Source: Butyrivibrio sp. (GTDB lineage: Bacteria; Bacillota; Clostridia; Lachnospirales; Lachnospiraceae). From it: a stretch of DNA of 38,153 bases. This document shows, one piece after another, positions 1 through 8,601 of this stretch. A program made the translations under genes and the position numbers. How positions within the stretch are numbered: position 1 is the stretch's first letter; each line of letters begins with the position of its first letter. Location: NCBI RefSeq assembly GCF_017940685.1, contig NZ_JAGAYD010000142.1:1-38153 (forward strand), in the 5' to 3' direction. A model generated the notes under the pieces. The model saw only the letters and a program-made list of their open reading frames with translations, did no database searches and had not been told where the DNA came from.

Positions 1-109
1 AGTGGAGGAAGTGAAGATATCCTCTGAATTAAAATCAAAACGCTGGAACACGGAAGTGACCGAAAGAGATCGCCTCTATCTCACTAAACTCGGCATGAAC
101 CCAGCATAA
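1..109 (+). CDS. C-terminal end of an unidentified protein (partial)
   Basis: An open frame enters from the left edge (codons in phase with position 2) and ends at TAA 107-109, giving about 35 residues that finish TKLGMNPA. It is charged and hydrophilic with no recognisable motif. The next gene is on the opposite strand and convergent. Only the tail is visible, so no function can be given; it may be a chance open frame, though its codon use looks like that of the real genes nearby. Confidence 0.4.
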   Translation, partial: VEEVKISSELKSKRWNTEVTERDRLYLTKLGMNPA

Positions 110-197
110 TTATTTTGAGTGTGTATTACACGACTTTTAGGTTGCTATTGTTTAGCACATTCATCGCCAGAAGCATATTGTTTCTCTCCTAGAACCA

Positions 198-1076
198 TTA
201 TAACACGTATTTCTGGATTTTATTCCATACATGTTTTTTGTTTGCGCTCCACATTGGGGCAAGCAGGATCTTCTTGTCTCCATCCCCAGTCAGTCTGTGG
301 ATTATTACGTTTTCAGGTATGATATCTACGCATTCCTTTAGTATTTCTATATATTCATCCTCGGAAAGGACCTCTATAAGGCCCTCCTGATACTCTTTTT
401 CAAGGTCGGTCCCCTTAAGTATGTGAAGCAGCTGAAGCTTAATGCCACTGGCCCCGGACCTGCACACGTAGCGAACAGATTCAAGGATATCCTGCCTTGT
501 TTCACCGGGAAGTCCGATTATCAGGTGGGTTATGACTTCTATCCCCCGCGCCCTGAGGTCTTTTACCGCCTTGTCATACACAGGCAGCTCATATCCTCTT
601 CTGATGTACCTTGCAGACTCTTCATGGATAGTCTGAAGCCCAAGTTCGACCCACACAGGCTTTTTCCTGTTTAGCTCTTCTAAAAGGTCAAGAACCTCCT
701 CCGGGAGACAGTCAGGTCTTGTTGCCACGGACAATACCACAATATCAGGGTGCTCTATTGCCTCTGTGAAAAGAGCTCTAAGCCTTTCCACCTTGTCGTA
801 GGTCCCTGTATAAGCCTGGAAATATGCAATATATTTGCCATCCTTTATCTTCCCTGCGACCTTCTCTTTTCCAAGCTCTATCTGCTTGGTGATGGAAAGC
901 CTTGCGCTCTCTGCAAATTCTCCGCTTCCGCCCTCAGAGCAAAAAATGCAGCCCCTTGTGCCCAGCTTTCCGTCCCTGTTTGGGCAGGTAAAGCCGCCAT
1001 TTAGAGCTATTTTGTAGACCTTGCAGCCAAATCTTTCCCGCAAATATTCGTTTAAGAGCATAGCTTTTCTGCTCAT
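198..1076 (-). CDS. Radical SAM protein, YhcC/YtqA (TIGR01212) family
   Basis: The protein is 292 aa when started at ATG 1076, which has GGAG nine bases upstream; a TTG 15 bases earlier would overlap that site. Near the N-terminus (about residues 31-46) is a Cys-x11-Cys-x2-Cys cluster in CPNRDGKLGTRGCIFC, the 4Fe-4S binding signature of this family rather than the commoner CxxxCxxC. The core continues with radical-SAM features such as VATRPDC and LGLQT. Family members named YtqA in Bacillus have been linked to tRNA wobble-uridine modification (MnmL, paired with methyltransferase YtqB/MnmM), while the role of E. coli YhcC is unclear. No YtqB-like gene is adjacent, so this role is inference. 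The gene is divergent from the HAD phosphatase, sharing about 90 bp. Confidence 0.88.
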   Translation of the reverse strand: MSRKAMLLNEYLRERFGCKVYKIALNGGFTCPNRDGKLGTRGCIFCSEGGSGEFAESARLSITKQIELGKEKVAGKIKDGKYIAYFQAYTGTYDKVERLRALFTEAIEHPDIVVLSVATRPDCLPEEVLDLLEELNRKKPVWVELGLQTIHEESARYIRRGYELPVYDKAVKDLRARGIEVITHLIIGLPGETRQDILESVRYVCRSGASGIKLQLLHILKGTDLEKEYQEGLIEVLSEDEYIEILKECVDIIPENVIIHRLTGDGDKKILLAPMWSANKKHVWNKIQKYVL

Positions 1077-1166
1077 GTGGTTGTGCTCCAAATTAAAAAT
1101 AACGATAAATCTTACAAATAATAAGTTATAATAATCATAGCATATGTTTTAACTGGAGATAGTTTT

Positions 1167-1943
1167 ATGATTTTGTTTTTCGATATTGACGGCACTTTGT
1201 GGGATTACAAGAACTACATCCCAGAAAGCACCAAGCTTGCGATCAAAAAGGCCCAGGAAAATGGCCACCACTGCTTTATAAATACCGGTCGTGCAAGGGC
1301 ATTTGTTCACGATAAAGATCTTCTTAGTATAGGTTTTGATGGAATAGTTTCATCCTGTGGATGCATGATCGAATATAAGGGAGAGACTCTTTTTAACAGA
1401 GTTATCCCAAAAGAAGACGCCATAAGAACCATAGAGGCAGTAAAAAGACACGGATTTAAGGCAATCCTTGAAGGTCCCAAGTACCTGTATATGGACAGAA
1501 GTGATTTTGAAGGGGACATGTATGGCGAAAAGGTCATGCGTGAAATGGGAGAAAATCTCCTTGGGATCACTGACAACTGGGGAAACTGGGAGATGAACAA
1601 GCTCTCCTGCGACTGCACAAGCCCAACAAGGGACCAGTGCTTTGAAGAAATTGGCGACCTGTACAACTATATCCTTCACACCGACACCATCGTAGAAATG
1701 GTGCCAAAGGGCTTCAGCAAAGGAACCGGTGTACTGGAAGTGTGCAAGCTATTGAATGAAGACCCCCGTAATACTATGGCTTTTGGAGACAGCATCAACG
1801 ACAAGGAGATGCTTGAAACTGCTGGCATTGCAGTTGCCATGGGAAGATCCTCAGACGAAACAAAAGCCCTGGCAGACTTCGTCACCTCCAATCTTGAAGA
1901 TGACGGAATCTGGAAGGCCATGAATAAATATCAATTGATATGA
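1167..1943 (+). CDS. Cof-type HAD-IIB hydrolase
   Basis: A 258-aa cytosolic phosphatase of the haloacid dehalogenase superfamily. Motif I is DIDGTLWDY near residue 6 (two catalytic Asp), motif II is the INTGR stretch near residue 38, and motif IV is FGDSINDKEML near residue 212, with the lysine of motif III probably in the preceding KGTG segment. The large insert between motifs II and III is the C2B cap typical of Cof/YidA-like sugar- or cofactor-phosphate phosphatases. Start ATG 1167 has GGAG about ten bases upstream. The substrate cannot be read from sequence. It appears monocistronic: a short reverse-strand ORF follows. Confidence 0.9.
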   Translation: MILFFDIDGTLWDYKNYIPESTKLAIKKAQENGHHCFINTGRARAFVHDKDLLSIGFDGIVSSCGCMIEYKGETLFNRVIPKEDAIRTIEAVKRHGFKAILEGPKYLYMDRSDFEGDMYGEKVMREMGENLLGITDNWGNWEMNKLSCDCTSPTRDQCFEEIGDLYNYILHTDTIVEMVPKGFSKGTGVLEVCKLLNEDPRNTMAFGDSINDKEMLETAGIAVAMGRSSDETKALADFVTSNLEDDGIWKAMNKYQLI

Positions 1944-1953
1944 TTGCGTTTTA

Positions 1954-2082
1954 TCAGAGCTGAAGGCAGAGCTTCTCGTTTTTCTTTTCTTCCTTCAGGT
2001 ACTTAGCCACATCTCTGGCCATTGTTACAGCAAATACTACATTGTTTCTGCAATCTGAAATACATTCTCTTATTTTTGACAT
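1954..2082 (-). CDS. Small hypothetical protein, 42 aa
   Basis: An open frame on the reverse strand begins with ATG at 2082-2080 and ends TGA at 1956-1954. A purine-rich AGAGGT lies about eight bases before the start. The product is a soluble, charged 42-residue peptide (MSKIRECISDC at the N-terminus, a Lys/Glu-rich stretch YLKEEKKNEK, then KLCLQL) with three Cys. The centre (NVVFAVTMARDVAKYL) could form an amphipathic helix. It fills the gap between the HAD gene and the GH5/glycosyltransferase gene and is too short for usual gene callers. No family is recognised; support rests on the ribosome site and protein-like composition. Confidence 0.45.
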   Translation of the reverse strand: MSKIRECISDCRNNVVFAVTMARDVAKYLKEEKKNEKLCLQL

Positions 2083-2155
2083 ATTTTTGTACCTCTTTTC
2101 TGTAGTAATAGGTATTACATGTATTTATACGAACTAACGAAGTGGATGGCAAAAA

Positions 2156-5100
2156 ATGAAAAAAATTTTTGGAGTAATTTCAATCATCGCAGCATTTTCA
2201 CTGATTCTGGGCATTTTATCTTCAGGGTTTACTTCCCATGCAGAAGATAGCTCTTTTATCCATGCAAGGCCCAGCGCCAATGGCCAGCTGTCTGTAAAGG
2301 GCACTCAGCTCGTAGATAAAAACGGCTCTCCCGTTATTCTTAAAGGCATAAGTCTTCACGGCCTCACCTGGTTCCCAGACTTTATATCTAACGACATATT
2401 TAAGCAGGTCTCCACCGAATGGGACTGTAACCTCATAAGACTTCCCATGTATTCTGAGCTTTACTGCAATGGAGAAAAAGATGAAAACGCAGCGCTTCTA
2501 AGACAAGGTGTTGACTATGCCATAAAAAACGATATGTACGTCATGGTTGACTGGCATATCCTTAACGACTATGACCCCAACATCAACATCGATGCGGCCA
2601 TGGACTTCTTTAGCCAGATTTCTTCCGAGTACGCCGGCGTTCCAAATATCATCTACGAGATATGTAATGAGCCCAATAAAGAGTGCTCCTGGAGCGACGT
2701 TTATGAGTATTCAAACAAGGTCATCCCTATTATCAGAGCAAACAGCCCGGATGCTATCATTTTGGTTGGTACCACCACCTATGACAGAGACCTTATCATA
2801 GCCTCCAGAAAACCCCTTGATTTCGACAATGTAATGTACGTTCTTCACTTCTACGCTGCCACTCACCAGGAAGATCTTCAGGGTGAGCTGCTTGAAGCCC
2901 TTGATAAGGGACTTCCTGTATTTATTTCTGAGTGCGGCATCTGTGAAGCCAGTGGAGACGGCGAAATAGACTTTGAGACTGCGGCTAAGTGGTTCGACAT
3001 CCTTCACGAGCATGGTACCAGCTACGCTATCTGGAGTTTGTCCAACAAGGACGAGTCCTCCGCCATGTTAAAGCCCCAATATGACCCTCACGAGCCTATG
3101 ACGGACGCAGATCTTACTCCAAGCGGAACCTGGGTCAAGGCTCTTATTAGTGGTCAGGAACCGGATTTAATCCCTATACCGGAAGCTGCGGCAAAGAAGG
3201 TCGTCCTTCCATCAGCTCTTTTGCAGTCTCTGACCCAGAGAGATGTGACAATAATCAACGCATGGCTAAAAATAGCGCTTGATATTCTAATTCTTGAGGC
3301 TGTAGCTGTGATTTTCGTAGTCACAGTAAGATCTATTTCCAGAAAAAAATACTTGACTTACGACAATCTTGATGCCACAAATCCTACAAGCAATCCGAAG
3401 ATAAAAGAGAAAATCTTCTCTGTATTAAAAAGAATCGTGCTCCTTCTTAGCATATTCTTTACGCTTATGTATCTGTTCTGGCGTATAGCCTACTCAGTCC
3501 CTGTGGAAATGGGACCTGTTGCTGTGGCCTCCAATATTATCCTGCTGGTTGTGGAGGTTTTTGGATTTATCGAGTCCATAATCCTTTATATGAACCTTTT
3601 GGCCTTAAAGGATCATCCTCTGCCAGCTATTTCAGATGATGAATTTCCTGAGGTTGACATCTTTATAGCCACCTATAATGAGCCCGCCGATCTCCTAAGA
3701 AAGACAATAAATGCATGCAACCACCTTAGATATCCTGACAAGTCCAAGGTGCATATATGGCTATGCGACGACAACAGAAGAAGTGAAATGCGCTCCCTTG
3801 CTGATTCCATGGGAATTGGTTATTTCGATCGCCCTGACAACAAAGGTGCCAAGGCAGGTAACCTAAACAATGCCCTCGGAAAGACCAGCTCTCCTTACGT
3901 AGTAACCTTGGACGCTGATATGCTGGTAAAGAGCGATTTCCTTCTTAAGACCATTCCTTACTTCATAGACGCAAAAAAGAAGAGCGAGAGCCTTCCTGCG
4001 GAAAAGAAGATACGTCTTGGACTGTTGCAGACTCCTCAGTGCTTCTATGAACCTGATATTTTCCAATATGCTCTTTATTCTGAAAAGAGCGCTCCAAATG
4101 AGCAGGATTTCTTTTACAGGACCATTGAAGTTGCAAAAACTTCCACAAACAGCGTAATTTATGGCGGTTCAAACACCGTCATTGCAAGAGAAGCACTTGA
4201 AGCAGTTGGGGGCTTCTATACAGAATCCATCACAGAAGATTTTGCCACTGGATTACTTATTGAGTCCCATGGCTTTGTCAGCCTTGCCCTTCCTGAGCCC
4301 CTGGCCAGCGGAAAAACCCCTGATACCTTCAAAGAGCATATCAAGCAGAGGATCCGCTGGGGCCGCGGCGTTATCAGCACAGCACGCCAGCTCCACCTGT
4401 TCAGACGAAAGGGACTTTCTCTTTCCCAGCGCCTTAGCTACTGGAGCTCCATGGTTTACTGGTATTCGCCTGTAAAGAACCTGATCTATATCATTTCGCC
4501 GCTGATCTTTGCTGTGTTTGCCATCCCTGTGTTCAAGTGCTCCTGGCTCGATCTTCTGATCTTCTGGGTTCCAATGTTTATCATGCAGGATCTGTGCCTG
4601 AGGGCCAACAGTGATAACGCCGTATCCCTTAAGTGGAGCGGAATCTACGAGACCAGTGTAATGCCGCACCTTCTTGTGCCCATAATCAAGGAGTTCTTTG
4701 GCATCACTACCAAGAAGTTTGCTGTTACTGATAAGTCTGCAAGAAAGGTAAAAAGAGGCTCAGATCTTAAGTCCATGATGCCATACCTTGTGCTTATCGC
4801 TCTTTCTATAGTCGGAATCATAAGGTGCATCGTCATTGCAAAGGGACTTCAGTCACTTTCACTTATCATCCTGATATTCTGGCTTATCAGAAACTCTTAC
4901 TACCTTGCCATGTCCATGTTCCTTGAGGATGGCAGGGACAGCGAGGCTGATATAGTCCACGTAATAGACGCTGAGCCTGTCCTTATGACCAAGAAATCCG
5001 ACGGCCAGAGGTTTGAAGGCATCACAACCTTCCTTACTGAGCACAGTCTTAAGATCTTCCTGGACGAAACAGGAGACCTGGTCATTGGCGACATGGTGGA

Positions 5101-5341
5101 TGTAGCAGTAGATGCCCTCACAGCATCAGCAGATCTTGGCTGCGTAGTTACTGGAATCACGCCTTCAAGGTCCGGCGTATCTGCAGTTTATTCACTTGAA
5201 ATACTGGATTTAAAAGGAACTGGCGATGAATATCAGCAGATATTATTTGACAGAGTGCCCACTCTCCCTCAGTCCCTGAACAGAGACTACGGTATAATCA
5301 CTCACCTTCTAAGAAATATTGCCCACCGCATACTGCGGTGA
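2156..5341 (+). CDS. GH5 cellulase fused to BcsA-like cellulose synthase (GT2)
   Basis: A 1061-aa fusion. Residues 1-29 are a signal peptide or anchor. Residues about 40-330 form a GH5 domain with the expected active-site set: R95, H134, N171-E172 (acid/base, in CNEP), H231/Y233, E259 (nucleophile, ISECG) and W293. Hydrophobic segments follow near 369-391, 425-446 and 456-480. A family 2 glycosyltransferase begins at VDIFIATYNEP (500) with D538-D539, DAD 586-588, TED 693-695 and QRIRW 731-735, the processive BcsA motif set. More membrane segments lie at about 774-815 and 873-920. The tail (about 940-1020) sits where BcsA has PilZ, but no RxxxR is visible, so c-di-GMP binding is doubtful. Likely role: membrane synthesis of a beta-1,4-glucan, with the GH5 part extracytoplasmic and trimming it. 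No BcsB-like gene is nearby. It could make another beta-glucan. Confidence 0.9.
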   Translation: MKKIFGVISIIAAFSLILGILSSGFTSHAEDSSFIHARPSANGQLSVKGTQLVDKNGSPVILKGISLHGLTWFPDFISNDIFKQVSTEWDCNLIRLPMYSELYCNGEKDENAALLRQGVDYAIKNDMYVMVDWHILNDYDPNINIDAAMDFFSQISSEYAGVPNIIYEICNEPNKECSWSDVYEYSNKVIPIIRANSPDAIILVGTTTYDRDLIIASRKPLDFDNVMYVLHFYAATHQEDLQGELLEALDKGLPVFISECGICEASGDGEIDFETAAKWFDILHEHGTSYAIWSLSNKDESSAMLKPQYDPHEPMTDADLTPSGTWVKALISGQEPDLIPIPEAAAKKVVLPSALLQSLTQRDVTIINAWLKIALDILILEAVAVIFVVTVRSISRKKYLTYDNLDATNPTSNPKIKEKIFSVLKRIVLLLSIFFTLMYLFWRIAYSVPVEMGPVAVASNIILLVVEVFGFIESIILYMNLLALKDHPLPAISDDEFPEVDIFIATYNEPADLLRKTINACNHLRYPDKSKVHIWLCDDNRRSEMRSLADSMGIGYFDRPDNKGAKAGNLNNALGKTSSPYVVTLDADMLVKSDFLLKTIPYFIDAKKKSESLPAEKKIRLGLLQTPQCFYEPDIFQYALYSEKSAPNEQDFFYRTIEVAKTSTNSVIYGGSNTVIAREALEAVGGFYTESITEDFATGLLIESHGFVSLALPEPLASGKTPDTFKEHIKQRIRWGRGVISTARQLHLFRRKGLSLSQRLSYWSSMVYWYSPVKNLIYIISPLIFAVFAIPVFKCSWLDLLIFWVPMFIMQDLCLRANSDNAVSLKWSGIYETSVMPHLLVPIIKEFFGITTKKFAVTDKSARKVKRGSDLKSMMPYLVLIALSIVGIIRCIVIAKGLQSLSLIILIFWLIRNSYYLAMSMFLEDGRDSEADIVHVIDAEPVLMTKKSDGQRFEGITTFLTEHSLKIFLDETGDLVIGDMVDVAVDALTASADLGCVVTGITPSRSGVSAVYSLEILDLKGTGDEYQQILFDRVPTLPQSLNRDYGIITHLLRNIAHRILR

Positions 5342-5342
5342 G
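5321..5342 (+). terminator. GC-rich inverted repeat over the GH5-GT2 stop codon
   Basis: CACCGCA (5324-5330) and TGCGGTG (5334-5340) form a 7-bp stem with a three-base loop, extended by imperfect flanks. It ends on the stop codon. There is no T-run, so it may be an RNA 3'-end stabiliser rather than an intrinsic terminator. Confidence 0.3.
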
Positions 5343-5367
5343 CAACACCTGTAGATCATATATTTAC

Positions 5368-7101
5368 TTATACTTTTCCAAGCTGCATCCGGTAATACTT
5401 CTCGTACAGACCGCCCTTTTGGATAAGTTCTTTGTGTTTACCACGTTCTTTTATACCGTCTTCATCAAGAACAATGATCTCATCTGCCCCAAGGATAGTT
5501 GAAAGCCTGTGGGCGATGGTGATCGTTGTTCTTCCTTTTGCCAGCTTATCAAGACTTTCCTGAATATATCTCTCACTCTCGTTATCAAGAGCACTTGTAG
5601 CCTCATCAAGGATCAGGATCGGAGGATTCTTAAGGAATACCCTTGCTATGGCAATTCGCTGTTTCTGGCCTCCAGAAAGCCTTGCTCCCCTCTCTCCTAC
5701 CTCTGTATCAAAACCATTTGGCAAAGTCTCAATAAAGCCTAAAAGATCGGCATTTTTGGCAGCCTCAACAATCTCTTCCATGGTGGCGTCAGGTTTACCG
5801 TAGGCGATATTCTCTTTTACCGTGCCATTAAACAGATATACGTCCTGCTGTACAATTCCAATAAAGGATCTAAGGGACTTCTGAGTCACATCCCTTATGT
5901 CAGTTCCGTCTATAAGGACCGCTCCGCCGCTAACATCGTAAAACCTTGGAAGGAGCGAGCAAAGGGTGGTCTTTCCGCCGCCAGAAGGCCCTACAATTGC
6001 TATTGCCTTGCCAGCCTCCACATGGAGGTTGATATCCTTAAGGACCGCTTCTTCGTCTCCATATGCGAAAGATACGTTCCTGTAGTCGATAACACCCTTT
6101 ACGTCTTTTAGCTCTTTTGCATCCGGTCTGTCCACTATCTCGGGCATTGTATCCATGACATCTGAAAATCTTTCAAAGCCCGCCATGCCCTTCTGCAGCT
6201 GCTCGGTGAACTCCACCAGCACGTTTACGGGGTTAATGAAAATATTGATGTAGAGGGCATAGATCGCGATATCTTCGCCGGTCAGCTGTCCCTGCGCGAT
6301 GAACACGCCGCCAGCTACCAGCACTGCCACAAACATAAGTCCCTCAAAGAGGTTATTTCCTGAATGGAAAAGAGCCATCTGCCTGTAATTGGCCTGTTTT
6401 GAATCAAGGAACGCAAGATTTGACTTATCAAACTTGCCCTGCTCGATGTCTTCGCCAGTAAAGGACTTTACAACCCTGATACCGCCAAGGGTATCCTGCA
6501 GTGATGAATTGATGCCTGCGATCTTTTTCCGGTTGTCAGAAAAGGTCCTTCTCATCTTCTTGTTCTGGCTGACAGAAAATGCAGCCATGCAGACAACAAC
6601 AGCAAGAAGGCACAAGGTCATGGGAACATTGATCCTCATAAGAAGGATGAAGGATCCGATGATCTTAACCACTGAGATAAAGATATTCTCAGGACCGTGG
6701 TGAGCCAGCTCTGATACGTCAAAAAGGTCTGAAACCAGCTTGGACATCATCTCTCCTGTGTTGTGTGTGTCATAGTAGGAGAAAGAAAAGGCCTCAAACC
6801 TGTCAAACAGCTCCCTTCTCATGGTGGATTCCATCCTGGCGCCCATCATGTGGCCCTGGTAAGTTACGTAATACTTACAAAGGCTTCTGACCGCATACAT
6901 CGCGATCAGAAGCACTGCAATAAGTCCTATTCTCTTTAAGATCACCTCTGGGGCCTCTAAATACAGCGTAGCCCGGAGGATCCTCATAAATTGTGGGAAT
7001 GCCAGATCGATTGCCGACATGATCGAAGCACATAAAAGATCCAGCAAAAAGATGCCTATATAAGGCTTATAGTAGGGTATAAATTTCTTGATAAGCTTCA
7101 T
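5368..7101 (-). CDS. ABC exporter, fused permease and ATPase
   Basis: A 577-aa half-transporter. Residues 1-300 hold about six membrane segments of a type-1 exporter; residues 335-577 are the nucleotide-binding domain, with Walker A GPSGGGKTT (371-379), signature LSGGQ (475-479), Walker B and D-loop LILDEATSALD (496-506), and switch His531. All catalytic elements are intact, so it should work as a homodimer or with a partner encoded elsewhere. No C39 peptidase domain is present, so it is not a processing bacteriocin exporter. Its ATG overlaps the stop of the upstream gene by four bases (ATGA), implying translational coupling. The substrate is unknown; MsbA/LmrA-like multidrug or lipid export are the usual options. 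Confidence 0.92.
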   Translation of the reverse strand: MKLIKKFIPYYKPYIGIFLLDLLCASIMSAIDLAFPQFMRILRATLYLEAPEVILKRIGLIAVLLIAMYAVRSLCKYYVTYQGHMMGARMESTMRRELFDRFEAFSFSYYDTHNTGEMMSKLVSDLFDVSELAHHGPENIFISVVKIIGSFILLMRINVPMTLCLLAVVVCMAAFSVSQNKKMRRTFSDNRKKIAGINSSLQDTLGGIRVVKSFTGEDIEQGKFDKSNLAFLDSKQANYRQMALFHSGNNLFEGLMFVAVLVAGGVFIAQGQLTGEDIAIYALYINIFINPVNVLVEFTEQLQKGMAGFERFSDVMDTMPEIVDRPDAKELKDVKGVIDYRNVSFAYGDEEAVLKDINLHVEAGKAIAIVGPSGGGKTTLCSLLPRFYDVSGGAVLIDGTDIRDVTQKSLRSFIGIVQQDVYLFNGTVKENIAYGKPDATMEEIVEAAKNADLLGFIETLPNGFDTEVGERGARLSGGQKQRIAIARVFLKNPPILILDEATSALDNESERYIQESLDKLAKGRTTITIAHRLSTILGADEIIVLDEDGIKERGKHKELIQKGGLYEKYYRMQLGKV

Positions 7102-7751
7102 TTAACCTTGTTTCCGCCCCATTCAACCACGGTAAAGCCGTTTCTTTCCGGGGTCTCAATAATCTGAGGACAAATCTTTACGTAAACATCTGAAGGATAC
7201 CAAGCCATGAACACTCTGATCAGGGTATCAGGCTCTGGTGTAACGGAAAGTTTCGCCCCATTACGATAAGTTCTATCCTGGAAGCTTATCATGTTATATG
7301 GGTTTCTTTCAAGGTCTGGAAGCCAAAACTTCAAAAATTCTTCCATCTCTGCATCGTTGAGACCAAGCTTTGGAAGCATATCTCTTAGGAAAGTCTCAGT
7401 TTCTGAGCCTTTTACACAGTATCCTGTGTAGAAATCATACTCAAAGTGAGGAACACCTTCCCAGAAGAGGTAGTCATACTGCTGTCCCTCAAAAGTAATG
7501 GTGCCATCCTTTGTTGCTGTCACATTCCAGGTGTTATCTGCATTAAATTCAGGGATCAGTTCTGTGATATCTCCATCATAATCGAGGCTGACCGAGATCT
7601 CCTGGCCATCCTCCTGTGGATATAAGTATATAACTGGCTTAAGGTCTTCATTTTCACTTAAAATGCACTTGTCAGCCGCGTATCCGCCCCATCCTGCTAT
7701 TAATAAAAGAGTAGTCGCTAAGATCATTCCAACAATACTATTTCTTTTCAT
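7098..7751 (-). CDS. Exported or membrane-anchored protein with KPVIYLYP motif
   Basis: A 217-aa protein started at ATG 7751, which has a strong AGGAGGT eight bases upstream; an ATG 33 bases earlier is not used by this site. Residues 4-26 are hydrophobic (SIVGMILATTLLLIAGWGGY), a signal peptide or single anchor. The mature part opens with KPVIYLYP and contains YDYLFWEG and a closing VEWGG, features I associate with an uncharacterised conserved Firmicutes family. Coupling to the ABC exporter through a four-base overlap suggests an extracytoplasmic accessory, but function is unknown. Confidence 0.75.
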   Translation of the reverse strand: MKRNSIVGMILATTLLLIAGWGGYAADKCILSENEDLKPVIYLYPQEDGQEISVSLDYDGDITELIPEFNADNTWNVTATKDGTITFEGQQYDYLFWEGVPHFEYDFYTGYCVKGSETETFLRDMLPKLGLNDAEMEEFLKFWLPDLERNPYNMISFQDRTYRNGAKLSVTPEPDTLIRVFMAWYPSDVYVKICPQIIETPERNGFTVVEWGGNKVK

Positions 7752-7913
7752 TAGCTCATACCTCCTTTGCTTATCTATACTCATTATAATTCATATTTCG
7801 GCTATTGTTCGAAATATTGTGAGAAAATTCCATAAATTTTTCGACATTTTTTAATCTTAATATTCTTTTTATAAATTCTTAAGGTGATGGTAAGTAAATC
7901 TACACATTTATAG

Positions 7914-7929
7914 TTTACTATTTAGTAAA
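7914..7929. promoter_or_regulatory. Inverted repeat TTTACT-N4-AGTAAA, possible operator
   Basis: TTTACT (7914-7919) and AGTAAA (7924-7929) flank ATTT in the gap before the 59-aa gene, about 50 bases upstream of its start. Placement suits an operator or part of a promoter; no regulator is identified. Confidence 0.3.
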
Positions 7930-7978
7930 GTGGTCAGATTGGATTTTTGGTTTTTTGTAACAGTTGGAGGACGAGCCT

Positions 7979-8158
7979 ATGGATATTAATACTTATAGCG
8001 GATACAACAAGGTATCAGAACCCAAAACAATAGATACAGTTAATCTTAACGGAAAATATGTCGATTCTAATGCCTTGAAGTCTAAAATTGTCACAATAGC
8101 AGCATCATCTGCTTTTCTGGCAGCTTTTGCTACTTTTGTTGCACTTTTATTGTTGTGA
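7979..8158 (+). CDS. Small tail-anchored membrane protein, 59 aa
   Basis: Start ATG 7979 follows TTGGAGGACGAGCCT, whose GGAGG fits the ribosome site, so the upstream TTG is rejected. The first 38 residues are hydrophilic and rich in Asn/Tyr/Ser; the last 20 (IVTIAASSAFLAAFATFVAL onward) form one hydrophobic helix ending at the C-terminus, consistent with tail anchoring. A strong terminator follows at 8181. No homologue is recognised. It is convergent with the double-glycine peptide gene. Confidence 0.6.
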   Translation: MDINTYSGYNKVSEPKTIDTVNLNGKYVDSNALKSKIVTIAASSAFLAAFATFVALLLL

Positions 8159-8180
8159 TTTTTTTGTATTAATTTACAAA

Positions 8181-8212
8181 GCAAGGAGACTTGTGGCCTC
8201 CTTGCCTTTTTT
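8181..8212. terminator. Intrinsic terminator between convergent small genes
   Basis: GCAAGGAG (8181-8188) pairs with CTCCTTGC (8198-8205), followed by CTTTTTT. It terminates the rightward 59-aa gene; the leftward peptide gene ends shortly before it and may use the same stem. Confidence 0.85.
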
Positions 8213-8229
8213 ATTGCCAATCAGGTTGT

Positions 8230-8469
8230 TCATGAAAGCATACCGCCAAGAAATGCCTCTGGGGTAGCAATAGTAGACTTCTTTTCCTGCCACTGATCAT
8301 ACAACTCAGCTCTCTGCATACCAGTATAGCCCTTTTTCTCCATATCAAGCTTATCCCAGGCGTCTTCGAATGCTTTTCTTTCTTTTTCAAGCTTGGGATC
8401 GATAGCTTTTCCAGCACCGCCAGAAATGCCCTTAAGTTCTTCATCTGTTAATTTCTCGTTGATTCCCAT
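8230..8469 (-). CDS. Peptide with a double-glycine leader, 79 aa
   Basis: Start ATG 8469 has GAGGAGG seven bases upstream. The N-terminus (MGINEKLTDEELKGISGG) fits the double-glycine leader pattern LSxxELxxIxGG almost exactly (L7, E11, L12, I15, G17-G18). Peptides with such leaders are normally cut after GG by C39-domain ABC transporters. The 61-residue remainder is unlike most bacteriocins: it is highly charged, lacks Cys, and ends AFLGGMLS. It could be a secreted signalling peptide, an atypical bacteriocin, or a scaffold retaining a leader-like start. No C39 transporter, immunity gene or modifying enzyme is adjacent; the nearest ABC exporter (5368-7101) lacks C39. Confidence 0.7.
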   Translation of the reverse strand: MGINEKLTDEELKGISGGAGKAIDPKLEKERKAFEDAWDKLDMEKKGYTGMQRAELYDQWQEKKSTIATPEAFLGGMLS

Positions 8470-8601
8470 TGTCAGTTCCTCCTCACATGAATATCTCTTG
8501 GATAAATAGCTCAGTCGCTTTATAATTATTTATACGAAACAAAAAAGCTAATGGCAAAATTATTATAACAAAAAACCATTACACAAAGGAAAGAGGTTTT
8601 T

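Noticed and set aside
5368-8469. Bacteriocin export operon linking the ABC exporter and the double-glycine peptide
   Set aside because: The ABC protein lacks the C39 peptidase domain and is separated from the peptide by an intervening forward gene and terminator.
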